Both the position numbers and the translations under genes were made by a program. Positions 26,551-37,154 of a DNA stretch of 64,000 nt are shown here, one piece after another. The notes below the pieces were generated by a model. The model was not told the origin of the DNA and ran no database searches. It saw only the letters and a list, made by a program, of their open reading frames with translations. The DNA lies in the IMG/VR virus record IMGVR_UViG_3300026382_000010, positions 42,052 through 106,051 of that record; one strand, written 5' to 3'. Positions within the stretch are counted from its first letter, which is position 1. Each line of letters begins with the position of its first letter. The DNA is from a virus.

Positions 26551-29355
26551 ATGGTATTTGAGAAAGCTTTAAAACGCCTATTATTTCCATTTGATGAGAA
26601 ATCTTTCTTTGAAGGCGATCCTAATGAAAGCTTATTTGAGGATTATTTAAATGCTCGAATCTTAGATATGCAAAAACAATTTATCCAACAATATCTCGAT
26701 AATTACGATAGAAAATTCTCACTCACTCTCCCATTTCTCATATACCTATGGATCTTTCTACTCAATTTAAAATACATTGAGAATCTGGATGATTTCTGCT
26801 ACTTTTTATTCAGATACGTAATTCATAAAAATGATTTAGAAAATCGTATACCAACCTACTTAATCAAACAATATGCCCAGTATTTTCGTAAATTCATAAC
26901 GTCCTTCAAATTTTTACTTGCCAATGGAAACTTGTATAACGTGTATTCAAAACATAATCAGTTTTTTAAGAGAATTACATTACAAGAATTTTTCGTAGTG
27001 CTATTTAATGAGCTTTTAACCGAAGTATTAGGTAATAAATTGGATACTGACTTAATTGCATCTCATTACTGGGAATGTGTATCAAAATTTGCAGACTTTA
27101 CATCAATTTCATTTTTGGACTACATTCAAATTTTTATGATTCATTTTTTAAAGCATCAGGCAAAATTTTTGAGTTCCGTTGATTATAATGAGTTTGTCTC
27201 CTACTTTGTAGGTACAAAACAAACTTCATACTATGCATCAATAGTTAAAAAGCTACTAGATGGACAGTATGATACTGACGTTGAAAAATTCATAGATTTT
27301 GCTAATGTATATCTACAGCTACCGTTTGAAAGGAAATTTAATTTTGATATAGATGCATCTTCACTTCCTGCAATTAGCAATATCTTTTACAATGCACTGG
27401 AGTATTATAAATACTATCTTCAATTGCAGTATGATGAAAGCTTTACAATTTATCTTACCGATAAGTTGAATTTATCGATTGACTCCAACATTTATGCAAG
27501 TAAAATAAACAACGATTTTCATTTCAAATATCTCCAAAGCCATTTTACATTTAATCGCGAGTTATTCCAAAGAATAATATCTCGATACAAAGAATTACTA
27601 ACTACAAAATTCATTGAGAATCTAGCGGATTATGGTGCAAAAGCAATCGCTAGCGCATATTATAATACTTTGATGGAAATGTTTCAGAATCCACATGTTT
27701 CACAACTACTTGAAAAATACAAAATCAATGTAAAAATTTTTACGCGGAAAATAAAAGAATATCTCTACTCGATATATCGTAATAAATTTTTAGCATTACT
27801 TGCAAATTCTATTTCTCTTGATACATTTATTTCATTTTTAGAAACAGGTAATCGTCAGTTTTTACAACAGTATAAAAAGGCAATAGAACGCATTGATAAG
27901 CTTATTAACGAAATTGATATTTCGTTTTATGAATTCGATGTAATTAAGGAGCTATCAGATTTACTTTCAGGTTTCCAAAAGGTAAAATTTGAAAACGAAG
28001 CTAAATCCTATGCATACTACTTTGACTTATCACAATATAACAATACATTCATCTATAACAAAAATAATTTCTGGAAACACTATCGTTCCCAACTTGTTGC
28101 CTTCCTTAGAAAACATCTATACCAATTTATCACATACTTGGATTTTATATTTACAATGTATTACTTTTTCACTCATAACTTCAAGAATTTTGCCGAAAAT
28201 ATCACTCGTCAATTAATTAATCACATTAATTATTTTCTCGATGTATTCATCAAGCAATTTCCAAATGAATATCATGATTTTATACACATGCTATTTGAAG
28301 CAGTTCTCGACAAAACTTTCCCAATTTACGGATATCAATTTAAACTATACTTTACATGGCTTGCTTTAAGTTCATTTTTCTTTGATTTACCAACGTACAA
28401 AAACAAAAGTTTTCTCCAATTTCTTATATACGATGATTACACAAAACCTGTAAATATTCGCGATGTAATTTATGCATCTATTGCAAGGAAGATTCCAGTT
28501 GTTTGTCAATCCTTAGATGTATCGCAAATTCAGTATGTTTTCAATAAAGCTTTCCTAGTACAACTTTATATTGATGAGCTTTTGAAAAATGATAATGTCT
28601 TCTACTATACAAACAATGAGAAGTATAAGATATACCCTATGCTACGAAAAATCTTTGTAAATAAAGATGCGTATTTAAGTCAAATTGACAATCAAGTAAT
28701 TTATAGATGGCGACAAGCGGGATATTCTCTTGAGTATTTCTCATCAAGAGAATTTGCAAATCTTGAAACCGTCTATGATTTTTCAAAGTGGAAGAAAATT
28801 TTTGGAATTTTCATGCATAACATTTCGATTTTAGATTTATTCCCAGATTACACTTATCTTGATGTAATTGATAATAAATACTACTTGAAGCCAAAAATAC
28901 TTACACTTTTAGATATCATTCAAATTATAGAGTATCAAACATATCTTTCAACCCTTATCCCAGAAGCATTAATTATCTACAATCTTTCACTTACCGAGCA
29001 GATTCGAATTTTACCAAATTCATTCAAGTATTTTATAAAAGATCCAACAATTTTGTATAACGATAAGTTTTTCGCAAGTCTTCATCAAAAATGTGATAAA
29101 ACTTATCTTGCAAGTTTTATAGATGTTGAAAGTCTTAATGCATTATGCGATTCTGATTTTGAATTTTGGTATTTGTTGAGCTACATTCCCTATCACAGCT
29201 ACATCTTTGCGCGTTACCTGAATATAGACGAAATTGTTGATAAATTCTTTATTTCCACCTTAAAATACAAAATAAAGGATATGTATAAAACAAAACTAAT
29301 TCCGAATACTTTTTATGACTTTCTAATAAATGCATTTGTTAATTTAAATCCATAG
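26551..29355 (+). CDS. Unknown baseplate-region protein, 934 residues
   Basis: Starts one base after the gp6-like gene. Almost all helix, with extreme Phe, Tyr, Leu, Ile and Lys content. One DSN occurs near residue 311. In many myophages the gene after gp6/J encodes the wedge partner (gp7-like in T4), so a wedge role is a fair guess from order, but no sequence match is seen by eye. Confidence 0.75.
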   Translation: MVFEKALKRLLFPFDEKSFFEGDPNESLFEDYLNARILDMQKQFIQQYLDNYDRKFSLTLPFLIYLWIFLLNLKYIENLDDFCYFLFRYVIHKNDLENRIPTYLIKQYAQYFRKFITSFKFLLANGNLYNVYSKHNQFFKRITLQEFFVVLFNELLTEVLGNKLDTDLIASHYWECVSKFADFTSISFLDYIQIFMIHFLKHQAKFLSSVDYNEFVSYFVGTKQTSYYASIVKKLLDGQYDTDVEKFIDFANVYLQLPFERKFNFDIDASSLPAISNIFYNALEYYKYYLQLQYDESFTIYLTDKLNLSIDSNIYASKINNDFHFKYLQSHFTFNRELFQRIISRYKELLTTKFIENLADYGAKAIASAYYNTLMEMFQNPHVSQLLEKYKINVKIFTRKIKEYLYSIYRNKFLALLANSISLDTFISFLETGNRQFLQQYKKAIERIDKLINEIDISFYEFDVIKELSDLLSGFQKVKFENEAKSYAYYFDLSQYNNTFIYNKNNFWKHYRSQLVAFLRKHLYQFITYLDFIFTMYYFFTHNFKNFAENITRQLINHINYFLDVFIKQFPNEYHDFIHMLFEAVLDKTFPIYGYQFKLYFTWLALSSFFFDLPTYKNKSFLQFLIYDDYTKPVNIRDVIYASIARKIPVVCQSLDVSQIQYVFNKAFLVQLYIDELLKNDNVFYYTNNEKYKIYPMLRKIFVNKDAYLSQIDNQVIYRWRQAGYSLEYFSSREFANLETVYDFSKWKKIFGIFMHNISILDLFPDYTYLDVIDNKYYLKPKILTLLDIIQIIEYQTYLSTLIPEALIIYNLSLTEQIRILPNSFKYFIKDPTILYNDKFFASLHQKCDKTYLASFIDVESLNALCDSDFEFWYLLSYIPYHSYIFARYLNIDEIVDKFFISTLKYKIKDMYKTKLIPNTFYDFLINAFVNLNP

Positions 29356-29365
29356 GCAGGTGGTT

Positions 29366-31408
29366 ATGCTTCAGCTTACACTAGATGCACTTAAAGCAAA
29401 ACTCAGTGCATTCAAACAAGAGACAGCAAGCTTACAATCAATGATTGATGATTACGATACCAGGATTAATGCAATTAATGATCAGCTCCAAGTGCTGAAA
29501 GCGCGTAATCTTACAAACACTGATTATTACAATGAATTACAGTCACAACTTAAATCTCTCGAGCAAGAAAAATCTCAGCTTAAATCAAAATTAGATGATG
29601 TTTTAAATAAATACGATTCTACATTTAAAACTTATGAAAAGCTCGCCCAATTTAATCAATATATCGACTCGGTTGATAAAGCACTTGAAGAACTCGACTC
29701 GATATCCTTTCCAAAATATAATCCTTATCCTCCAGGAACTGATCTCCATAATGAATACGACAATCTATTACAATTGGCTGTTGATGCAAAAATTACTCAA
29801 ACAAAACTGGATTTGCTAAAAAATGCAAAAGAGACTTTAGAAAAATATGTCGATGATCCAAATCTAAGTCCCTATATAGCTCCAATTCTATCTCAATTGG
29901 ATAGCCAAATAAACAGTTTGTCTTCAATGCTTGATAATACACTTGCACAATACAAATCAAATTTGCAACGTTATAATACAGATTTCAACGAGCAAATCCT
30001 ACAGAATCCTAATATTCCCGATTCTCTAATTCAAATGCTCCAAAATGTTTTACCTTCGCCTGAAAACATATCGCTTTTAAATAAACAGGTGTATCTAAAC
30101 GATAAACCGCTTTCTGAATATGCTACAACAGGTCCAATGTTAAGTGCTATTCCAAGTCCCGATTTAAAAATTATTCCTACTAAGACTGAACCAACGCATG
30201 GTTCACCAAGTGCTTCAAGTTCTGCTACAGATACTAGTGCTTACAACACTCCTGATACGAATACTACCTACGGATCTCCTGATTTACCCGGTAGTAATAC
30301 GCTTTTACCATCAATTCCAAGAGCACATGCAGCAACGCAAAGTCCAACTGAAAACATCTTAGCACAACCTGATGTTCTTACAAAGGCATCTACCAATTAC
30401 TCTCAAATTCCATTACAAGAGGTAATATATGGACTTCCAGAAATTGTAGAGCTACAGGTGTTGGGAGAGCAAATTCCATTTAAGTGGGATAATAATTTTG
30501 TTGTAGCTGAAATCTTTGTAGGAGAAATGAAATACAATGGATCCTCATCAATGCTTAACGCTTGGGACTTTGTTGACTATTCATCAAAATTCCTATCAAT
30601 TGTAATGCAGATACTTAGTTATGCAGGAGTATCTCCTAGTAAAATAGGACATGCTCCATTTAAATTTGCACTACAACATTTCTCAGCTCAGGACGTAATT
30701 ACGAATAGTTATGGAGAATCTACATTCCAAGAAGTGAATAATACAATTGGTTCACTTGCTCGAGATTTTGCATATTTAAGTGGTGGTAATTGGGATGCAT
30801 TTAAAAAGATGCTTTCCTCAAGTTTAAAGGAAATGTTTGGTCCTTTTGGAGAAGTTGCAACCTTTATGGGTTCAACTTTAGATAAGATATTAGGTGCAAT
30901 TCCTATGACTTCCGAATTGCGTCAAAAATTTGCAAATTCTTTTGCAGGACAATTGCTTTCTGGTAAAAGAGTTGACGTACCAAAAGTATGGCATGACTCT
31001 ACATGTTCTATGACATACAATATGAAAATCAGATTAAGTGCATCAATTGAAAATAGACAAGAGTTAATAGATATGGTAATTACGCCATTGACAATGCTTC
31101 TTGTTATGAGTGCTCCAAGGGCAGATAGAACTTATATGTATCGTTGGCCTTGGGTGTTGAATGTTAATATCAAAGGACATGGATATATTCCTATGGGAGT
31201 TGTAACAGAAATACAAGTATTACGTCCTGGTGATTTACAAATCTTTACACATCAAGGACGTTTTCTAAATATTGATGTCATCTTGAGTATCCAACCAATT
31301 TACAATACACTATTTACTTATACAGCATCCGGTTCTCCAGGATCTGCACGTTGGATGCTCACTGTCAACGAAATGATCAAGAAAATCGTTGAAGGTCTCA
31401 AATTATAG
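29366..31408 (+). CDS. Tube-initiator-like baseplate protein with coiled-coil N-terminus
   Basis: About 680 residues. The ATG at 29366 follows the GGCAGGTGG site; an in-frame GTG at 29360 is part of that site. Residues 1-220 form a long coiled coil with Gln/Lys/Leu heptads. A Pro/Ser/Thr linker (about 260-340) follows. The C-terminal 300 residues hold a beta domain (KWDNNFVVAEIFVGEM, TCSMTYNMKIRLSAS, LVMSAPRADRTYMYRWPWVLNVNIKGH, LRPGDLQIFTHQGRFLNIDVILSI) of the type seen in tube-cap or initiator proteins (T4 gp48/gp54 role). The assignment to that role is inference from fold pattern and gene order. Confidence 0.68.
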   Translation: MLQLTLDALKAKLSAFKQETASLQSMIDDYDTRINAINDQLQVLKARNLTNTDYYNELQSQLKSLEQEKSQLKSKLDDVLNKYDSTFKTYEKLAQFNQYIDSVDKALEELDSISFPKYNPYPPGTDLHNEYDNLLQLAVDAKITQTKLDLLKNAKETLEKYVDDPNLSPYIAPILSQLDSQINSLSSMLDNTLAQYKSNLQRYNTDFNEQILQNPNIPDSLIQMLQNVLPSPENISLLNKQVYLNDKPLSEYATTGPMLSAIPSPDLKIIPTKTEPTHGSPSASSSATDTSAYNTPDTNTTYGSPDLPGSNTLLPSIPRAHAATQSPTENILAQPDVLTKASTNYSQIPLQEVIYGLPEIVELQVLGEQIPFKWDNNFVVAEIFVGEMKYNGSSSMLNAWDFVDYSSKFLSIVMQILSYAGVSPSKIGHAPFKFALQHFSAQDVITNSYGESTFQEVNNTIGSLARDFAYLSGGNWDAFKKMLSSSLKEMFGPFGEVATFMGSTLDKILGAIPMTSELRQKFANSFAGQLLSGKRVDVPKVWHDSTCSMTYNMKIRLSASIENRQELIDMVITPLTMLLVMSAPRADRTYMYRWPWVLNVNIKGHGYIPMGVVTEIQVLRPGDLQIFTHQGRFLNIDVILSIQPIYNTLFTYTASGSPGSARWMLTVNEMIKKIVEGLKL

Positions 31409-31512
31409 ATCCGTCTAAATAAATATTGAGCAAATTCCCATAAAAAATTCCCATGTTATCCAAAGTAAAAAGAAAATAGTTTTAAAGATGAGGAAAAAAG
31501 GAGGTGTGATAA

Positions 31513-33111
31513 ATGGTTACAGTAAACGGAAAGTACATTTACATTGAGGGTCCCATTTTATTCCAACAATTTATTTCAAAGTACAAGTTGTATTTTGCAG
31601 TTAGACTTTGGTTTATAAAACCAAAAATTAAGCTTCCAAATTATGCTGCAAAATTATCCTTTGGCTTGTACTCAAATTTGGATACAAGTGTTCATGGTGA
31701 TAAATTCATGCTCACTGCTTCCCTTGAGCAAGTATATGCATTTTATATTCAGCTTCAGAAACTCATAAATCAAAGTGACTCATATGCCACTTTAACTATT
31801 GTGAATAATCGCAAAAATCAAGAGGTAAGTATATCTTGCATTCATAAAAACTCTCATATTCTTTTCAAATTAAAGCAACGTAATTTAAGTAACAATAAAA
31901 CCAATACCTACGAATTTGAAATAGATTTAATACAATTCCACTTGTTTGTAAGCATGATATCTAGTTATATTGCAAATTACCCAGTACTTGTAAATCAATT
32001 TACATTAATTTCTCCTCTTCTACAAATGCTTGAAGTGTATTTTGATAAGAAATTTGAAAATCTTCAATTATATGCTAAAGCAAAACAAACAACTGTTGAT
32101 ACAAACCCGATAATTCCGGCTATTTCAAATCCAGTAAATATAGAACCTATCATTCCTCAAAATATCGTAAATAAACCCGAGGAACCAGAAATTCCGCAAA
32201 TTAACGAAATTGTAAGTCCGAAGAATTCCAATGATGTAGAACCCGAAATTGAACCCGAAATTCCTACAAATTTAATATCAGTAAATAGTAGTAGCCAGGA
32301 ATCTAATGTAGATTCAGATTTTGATGCATTACCATTAAGCTTTCAAAAATTAATTGATGAATGCGAGTCAAATAAGGAGGAGCCGCAACAGGCTCCTCCT
32401 ACATTTGAAGATCAAGATGTATCTGATAACTTGAATACATTGAATGCTGAGGAAAAGCAAGAGACTAAAGACACTGAGGATTGGCAAGAGGTTTATTCAT
32501 TTTTAGAAAGTCAAAATGTACCAAAATTAAAACAGGATATGCTTGCTGCATTGAATATTTACAATACAAAATGTTTGGATAAATTTCATTACGAATTTCA
32601 ATTTGAAGAGTATTTTAAACCAAGTGATATTCTAGCTATCATCAGAGAAAACAATATAACTCGTTTACCTACAATTATAACTCTACCAAAATTGGATTTT
32701 GAAAAAGCAAGTAAAATCCTTGACATCATTTGGAAAAATGTATCTACACAAGGATACTATAACATCTCGTTGCTATCATACAACTTACTACTTCCAAATC
32801 TAGATATTCTCTTTCAAAACCTTGAGAAACTAACTGACAAACAGAAATTTGCATTGTTTGCAGTTTTAGATACCTTAGGATACACTTCAAATTATCAAGC
32901 TGCAAATATTATTCGTCAAGCATTCAACGAAGGGCAAATATATGATGAATTAATTGAGGAATTACTTTTAGATTTAAGTAAAACACTTACACTAAACTTC
33001 AACGAAAATATTCTTGAAATCATATATAAATACCTTGTTGAGAAAAAACCTCTTCCAAGTCATCTTATTCCGATATTTAAATTGCATTTTGCTACCAAGG
33101 ACGGCGTTTAA
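31513..33111 (+). CDS. Unknown protein with acidic Pro/Glu linker
   Basis: 532 residues. The start follows AAAAGGAGGT, preceded by a gap of about 100 bases in which no clear promoter was seen. The N-terminal third is a folded alpha/beta domain. Residues about 205-320 are an acidic linker of Glu, Pro, Asn and Ile with short repeats (EPEIPQINE, EPEIEPEIP). The C-terminal third is helical. Its 3' end overlaps the end of the minus-strand gene at 33092 by 20 bases. No family recognised; it may be a scaffold or chaperone of the baseplate by context. Confidence 0.75.
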   Translation: MVTVNGKYIYIEGPILFQQFISKYKLYFAVRLWFIKPKIKLPNYAAKLSFGLYSNLDTSVHGDKFMLTASLEQVYAFYIQLQKLINQSDSYATLTIVNNRKNQEVSISCIHKNSHILFKLKQRNLSNNKTNTYEFEIDLIQFHLFVSMISSYIANYPVLVNQFTLISPLLQMLEVYFDKKFENLQLYAKAKQTTVDTNPIIPAISNPVNIEPIIPQNIVNKPEEPEIPQINEIVSPKNSNDVEPEIEPEIPTNLISVNSSSQESNVDSDFDALPLSFQKLIDECESNKEEPQQAPPTFEDQDVSDNLNTLNAEEKQETKDTEDWQEVYSFLESQNVPKLKQDMLAALNIYNTKCLDKFHYEFQFEEYFKPSDILAIIRENNITRLPTIITLPKLDFEKASKILDIIWKNVSTQGYYNISLLSYNLLLPNLDILFQNLEKLTDKQKFALFAVLDTLGYTSNYQAANIIRQAFNEGQIYDELIEELLLDLSKTLTLNFNENILEIIYKYLVEKKPLPSHLIPIFKLHFATKDGV

Positions 33112-35419
33112 TTGCTTCAGCTAAATTTTCTGCAGCATATCTTAGTCTATCAATTGAATCTAAATATCGTTGTCCCTCGTTAAATAGAAACTCAAGATAT
33201 GCGCTATAAAATGCTTTGTAAAAGACTTTTAGTACTCCAAAGTAGTATGCAAATACCTTTGGAGTTGGATTATTTGCAACTTCTAACGCGCATTTGAAAT
33301 AGTAATTCCATACAAGCGATAGATGCCCCTCCCAGGGGCATTGGGCCCATACTTCCATTAATCCATTGTAAAGTGTAAATCTGAAAAAGTTGTTTGGATA
33401 TCTGGGATCCTGAATCTTTAGATATTGATACTTTCTCTCGCGCCCAATAGTTTTAATATGCTCGTAAAATGTATCAAGTATTCGATAGTCCACATAATTA
33501 TCGTAAATTCCATAGTATTTACGTAGCCATTTAGGAAACTTATCAGTTATCCTATCTAAAAATGCATCAAATGTGTAATTGAAAAGATACTTAATGTCAT
33601 TTGATTGCAAACGAATTACATCGTAGTAAAATTTGTAAGCTAAACCTGGATTTGGAGTTGGACATACTTTAGGACAAGAACCATTATAACGTGGAGGATC
33701 ATCCCAGCCTCTACAGGGTATACACCATGGATCAATACATGGAGAAAATGGAGCTGAATACCATTGCCACAATTGCCAACCATATCTAGTAATTGCAGTT
33801 ATATATCTGGAGATATTCTGAGTACACATTATATACAAAATATGAAATGTTGATTTAAATAAATGTAAAGCAAATGAGCAAGGATACGGATAGCAGTTAT
33901 AGGTAATGAAGTGCAGTTTCGTAATTGTATCCCAAACGTGTAGAATATACCAGTATCCTTCATCATTTGGAACTATTCTATATTTTGTATGAGCCTCACG
34001 CCAGTAATATATCATAGTATCAGTATCATATAAAAACCACTTGAGTGGAAAAGAGTAAAGTCTTGGATTTTCACTTGCTCCGTAATACCACTTGTATAAA
34101 GCCTTATAATATGCATCGTCATTGAATATAAGCCAGAGAATCATATGAATGAGGTTTACAGTATTTTTTCCAAGTTCAACTAAACCTGGAACCCAATTAA
34201 ACCTTTGAATTTGATCTTTTAAAAAGGTAACTAACTCTTCATAATACTTGTAATCATATTGCGTTTGCCAGTATCCAAGTTCATAGAAAATACGAAAGAG
34301 AATTAATGCAAACAATAGGTTTCGACTATCATAATTATCTGGATCCAAATCTGAAACCTGTAGATTCAATTGGAATCTATTTTTAAACTCATTGTATGCA
34401 TTCTTTAATCGCTTTTTACCAATTTCCTGGAGTACTTTTAAAAACGAGTATAAATAATAGTCACTTTCTTCATCTAAATCTATTTCAGTTGCTCTATAAA
34501 CCTCATACTCATTATTAAAGGTATACTGATAGTTGCCATACAAATCAATTGCCTTTAGATTATCAAATTGCAAGTCATAATAAAACTTGAAGTATCCATA
34601 GTTTGTAGTTGGGTTTAAACGTTTCCAGTAAAACTCTTGTTTTGAAAGATTGACATTTAAAACATTTGTTGCTTTTTTAACAACTGGGAAAATATCGAGA
34701 CAAGTGCGTTTATTATCATCGACGATTCCTAAATCAAATACGTGATTTTCAAGGTATAATTTCAAGTAGGTTTGAAGCTCTGATTTAAAGTCGATAAAAA
34801 GTGGTTTTTGCATAAAATTGATTTGAATAGGCTGTGAGAAATCCTGAAGAATATCAAACTTATAAAAGCAAACATTTGGTAAGATATTTGCTTTTGTTTC
34901 ATCATCAAGATTATCCCAGTTGTTTTCAATGTATGCATATAATTCTTCACAAAGTCTATTTAAATTTTCAGGCAGTTTTATTTGTAGCAATTCTGCAAAT
35001 TTTTTGAGAATTAGTAAATAACTTTGTATACTTAAATATGCCTTATCAAACTCAAAGTCACAATCTTGCAGTGTATTTCCTTTGAGCAAATTATTGTACT
35101 GTGTTATAAAGTAATTTAGGAAAACATCAGGATCTTCTTGAGACTCCAGGATTCTAACGCGAATATCCTCATTAATCACTTTAATACAATTTGCATTATC
35201 TGGAAATAATCTTGCCTCAATGACGTAGTCTAAATATGAGGAATAACGTTTTGGATCTGCATTTATATCTTGCGCAAATGATTTGAGATTAAATTGCTTA
35301 AAAATATATTTTGCGCATAAACTTGCTTCATAATCGTATAATCCAAATAGTGTAATACCTTTAGCATCGTAATCGTAATGCAGATATAAGTAGATTAGGA
35401 TTTTAGTTTTCAAATCCAT
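33092..35419 (-). CDS. Unknown aromatic-rich protein with a Cys/Pro-rich segment (minus strand)
   Basis: 775 residues, very rich in Tyr, Phe and Trp. Most is helical. A short segment encoded near 33660-33750 is rich in Cys and Pro (PCIDPWCIPCRGW, then CPKVCPTPNPG), which could bind metal or form disulfides. It overlaps the gene at 35403 by 17 bases, so the three minus-strand genes form an operon. They are set against the direction of the surrounding late genes. Its amino acid style matches the structural genes, so it is likely a virion protein, but no family is recognised. Confidence 0.75.
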   Translation of the reverse strand: MDLKTKILIYLYLHYDYDAKGITLFGLYDYEASLCAKYIFKQFNLKSFAQDINADPKRYSSYLDYVIEARLFPDNANCIKVINEDIRVRILESQEDPDVFLNYFITQYNNLLKGNTLQDCDFEFDKAYLSIQSYLLILKKFAELLQIKLPENLNRLCEELYAYIENNWDNLDDETKANILPNVCFYKFDILQDFSQPIQINFMQKPLFIDFKSELQTYLKLYLENHVFDLGIVDDNKRTCLDIFPVVKKATNVLNVNLSKQEFYWKRLNPTTNYGYFKFYYDLQFDNLKAIDLYGNYQYTFNNEYEVYRATEIDLDEESDYYLYSFLKVLQEIGKKRLKNAYNEFKNRFQLNLQVSDLDPDNYDSRNLLFALILFRIFYELGYWQTQYDYKYYEELVTFLKDQIQRFNWVPGLVELGKNTVNLIHMILWLIFNDDAYYKALYKWYYGASENPRLYSFPLKWFLYDTDTMIYYWREAHTKYRIVPNDEGYWYILHVWDTITKLHFITYNCYPYPCSFALHLFKSTFHILYIMCTQNISRYITAITRYGWQLWQWYSAPFSPCIDPWCIPCRGWDDPPRYNGSCPKVCPTPNPGLAYKFYYDVIRLQSNDIKYLFNYTFDAFLDRITDKFPKWLRKYYGIYDNYVDYRILDTFYEHIKTIGRERKYQYLKIQDPRYPNNFFRFTLYNGLMEVWAQCPWEGHLSLVWNYYFKCALEVANNPTPKVFAYYFGVLKVFYKAFYSAYLEFLFNEGQRYLDSIDRLRYAAENLAEAIKRRPW

Positions 35420-36527
35420 CGAGTAATTCCTGAGCTTTACCTTCTTTTATTTTTGGAACGAAATCTGGATGAACTAAAACAAGCTCTAGAAAACCTTTTC
35501 TAGAATCCACATTTTTAATTTTAAAATGAATTAGGCGATCGTCGATATATTTTTCAACGTTATCTAAAATAATTTCCTTTCCAGTTTGATATTCAACGTA
35601 ATATATTTGTAGTTGATTAAGTGAGTAGTTTTTGAGAATGTTTTTAGATATAGATAGTATGCATGGATCGTCAAAGTCAGTTGCTTGAAGTAAAGTAACT
35701 CCAAATTTACTTGGACGGTAGTTGTACCAGTATATATCGGAGTATGCAATTTGATTTTCTACACCAAGTTCAAGTCTGATAATATCAAGCTTTGGACGGT
35801 AGCTAAAGTAAATTTCATTTGGTACATTAAACATGCACTCACATGCGCATTGAATACGATACGTTGGTAATTCTTGTTCACCCATATAATTACTACCATC
35901 GGTAATATCAGTAATTCTAAAGAAAATCGAGTATGGCATTAAATACATATACAAATGCTGATTGTATTTATTTTCGTAACGAAATAGAAACTGAGGATGT
36001 TCAAGTAATGCATCCATTGGAATATCATATTTTGCAATGATGTCTTTTATTGCGTCTGTAAGATATATGTATCCAGGAATATTGTTGAAGTATTTGTAAT
36101 ATCGCGTAAATTTTCGGTAAAAGGCATTTAATGCGTCAATAATTTCAAAATGAGACTCTCCAAGGTAGAAGACATCAAACGTCATTCGATACATTAATGT
36201 AGTGTATAGAATTTCAAAGTCACCAAATTTTAAAATTCCCTTTTGAGGACGTAAGGCATAAGCAGTCATACGATTTCCAAAGCGCCATAAATTATTCACC
36301 TGCTCATCCAATGTATAAGAATTTGGCTGTAAGATAAGTAAAGGATATTGTAGAGCATACATATCTTGATTTAAACTTTTTTGATGTAACATTTGGATTG
36401 CTTTTTGATACGTTGTTACAACGAGTCGGTAAGGTTTTCTAGGACATACTTCTGCAAACTGTCTGAGAATAAACTGATACATGTTTATAAAAAAGTTATG
36501 TACAAACTTTGGGCTAAATGCTATCAT
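35403..36527 (-). CDS. Unknown structural-type protein (minus strand)
   Basis: 374 residues. The middle (ALRPQKGILKFGDFEILYTTLMYRMTFDVFYLGESHFEIIDALNAFYRKF, in sections) has beta strands followed by an amphipathic helix and a YRIQCACECMFNVPNEIYFSYRP hairpin. That plan is common in phage tail-end and connector proteins, yet no named family could be assigned. The start ATG at 36527 has only a weak GAGTG/GGTG site; Met16 is an alternative start. It is the middle gene of the minus operon. Confidence 0.72.
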   Translation of the reverse strand: MIAFSPKFVHNFFINMYQFILRQFAEVCPRKPYRLVVTTYQKAIQMLHQKSLNQDMYALQYPLLILQPNSYTLDEQVNNLWRFGNRMTAYALRPQKGILKFGDFEILYTTLMYRMTFDVFYLGESHFEIIDALNAFYRKFTRYYKYFNNIPGYIYLTDAIKDIIAKYDIPMDALLEHPQFLFRYENKYNQHLYMYLMPYSIFFRITDITDGSNYMGEQELPTYRIQCACECMFNVPNEIYFSYRPKLDIIRLELGVENQIAYSDIYWYNYRPSKFGVTLLQATDFDDPCILSISKNILKNYSLNQLQIYYVEYQTGKEIILDNVEKYIDDRLIHFKIKNVDSRKGFLELVLVHPDFVPKIKEGKAQELLDGFEN

Positions 36528-36554
36528 TGCTTTCTACACCACACTCACTTTTTT

Positions 36555-37082
36555 TTATTTTTCGTATACTTTCTCAAGTAAATTTTTTGGAAATCTAATT
36601 TTATAATCTGCAATTGTTTCTAAATACTCGATAGTATCATCAAGAATGTAGCAATCTAGAGCTACAGAATATGACACTTTTACATTGCTTTTATATGGAA
36701 CCATTACTCTTTCGGCAATTATAAGAAACTGATTATTTTTAGAGAATACATAAACGCTTAGCATATTCCTGAATTTCATATTGTTGATTTGAATCGTTGA
36801 CATAATGATTTCTTCATTTGCAACGAGATTTTCCTTATTGTATCCAGTATACTGTCCATAAATTCTTAAATGTGTAGAATTTATAGTTTGAGTCTCAATG
36901 TTCCAAGCATTGCAGAGTTCTTTATATTCCTCTTCATTAAAGCATGGTACAAAGTTGCTTACCATATTGCTAAATTTACTTTTAACAAGTATTTCATAAT
37001 CCAAACTTACTTTATTTAAAATGAACTCTATAATCAATCCATTGTATTTTCCAAGATACAGCGTATAGATACGTTTTTGCAT
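36555..37082 (-). CDS. Unknown 175-residue protein (minus strand)
   Basis: First gene of the minus-strand operon, with AAGAGGT ahead of the ATG. Mixed alpha/beta, beginning with a strand pair (RIYTLYLGKYNGLIIEFIL). No motif recognised. It is divergent from the gene at 37155, with 72 bases between the two starts. Confidence 0.7.
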   Translation of the reverse strand: MQKRIYTLYLGKYNGLIIEFILNKVSLDYEILVKSKFSNMVSNFVPCFNEEEYKELCNAWNIETQTINSTHLRIYGQYTGYNKENLVANEEIIMSTIQINNMKFRNMLSVYVFSKNNQFLIIAERVMVPYKSNVKVSYSVALDCYILDDTIEYLETIADYKIRFPKNLLEKVYEK

Positions 37083-37154
37083 CTGTTGCGTACCTCTTTT
37101 CTTGCTTTAATTTTTTGGTTAAAAATAAAAAGAAAAAGGAGTGTTTGCGGCATA
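37083..37154. promoter_or_regulatory. Divergent intergenic region between minus and plus operons
   Basis: This 72-base gap lies between two opposed starts and must hold signals for both operons unless they are read through from outside. It is strongly A/T rich with one T-run and one A-run. It contains both ribosome binding sites. No standard -35/-10 pair was found on either strand. Confidence 0.35.
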
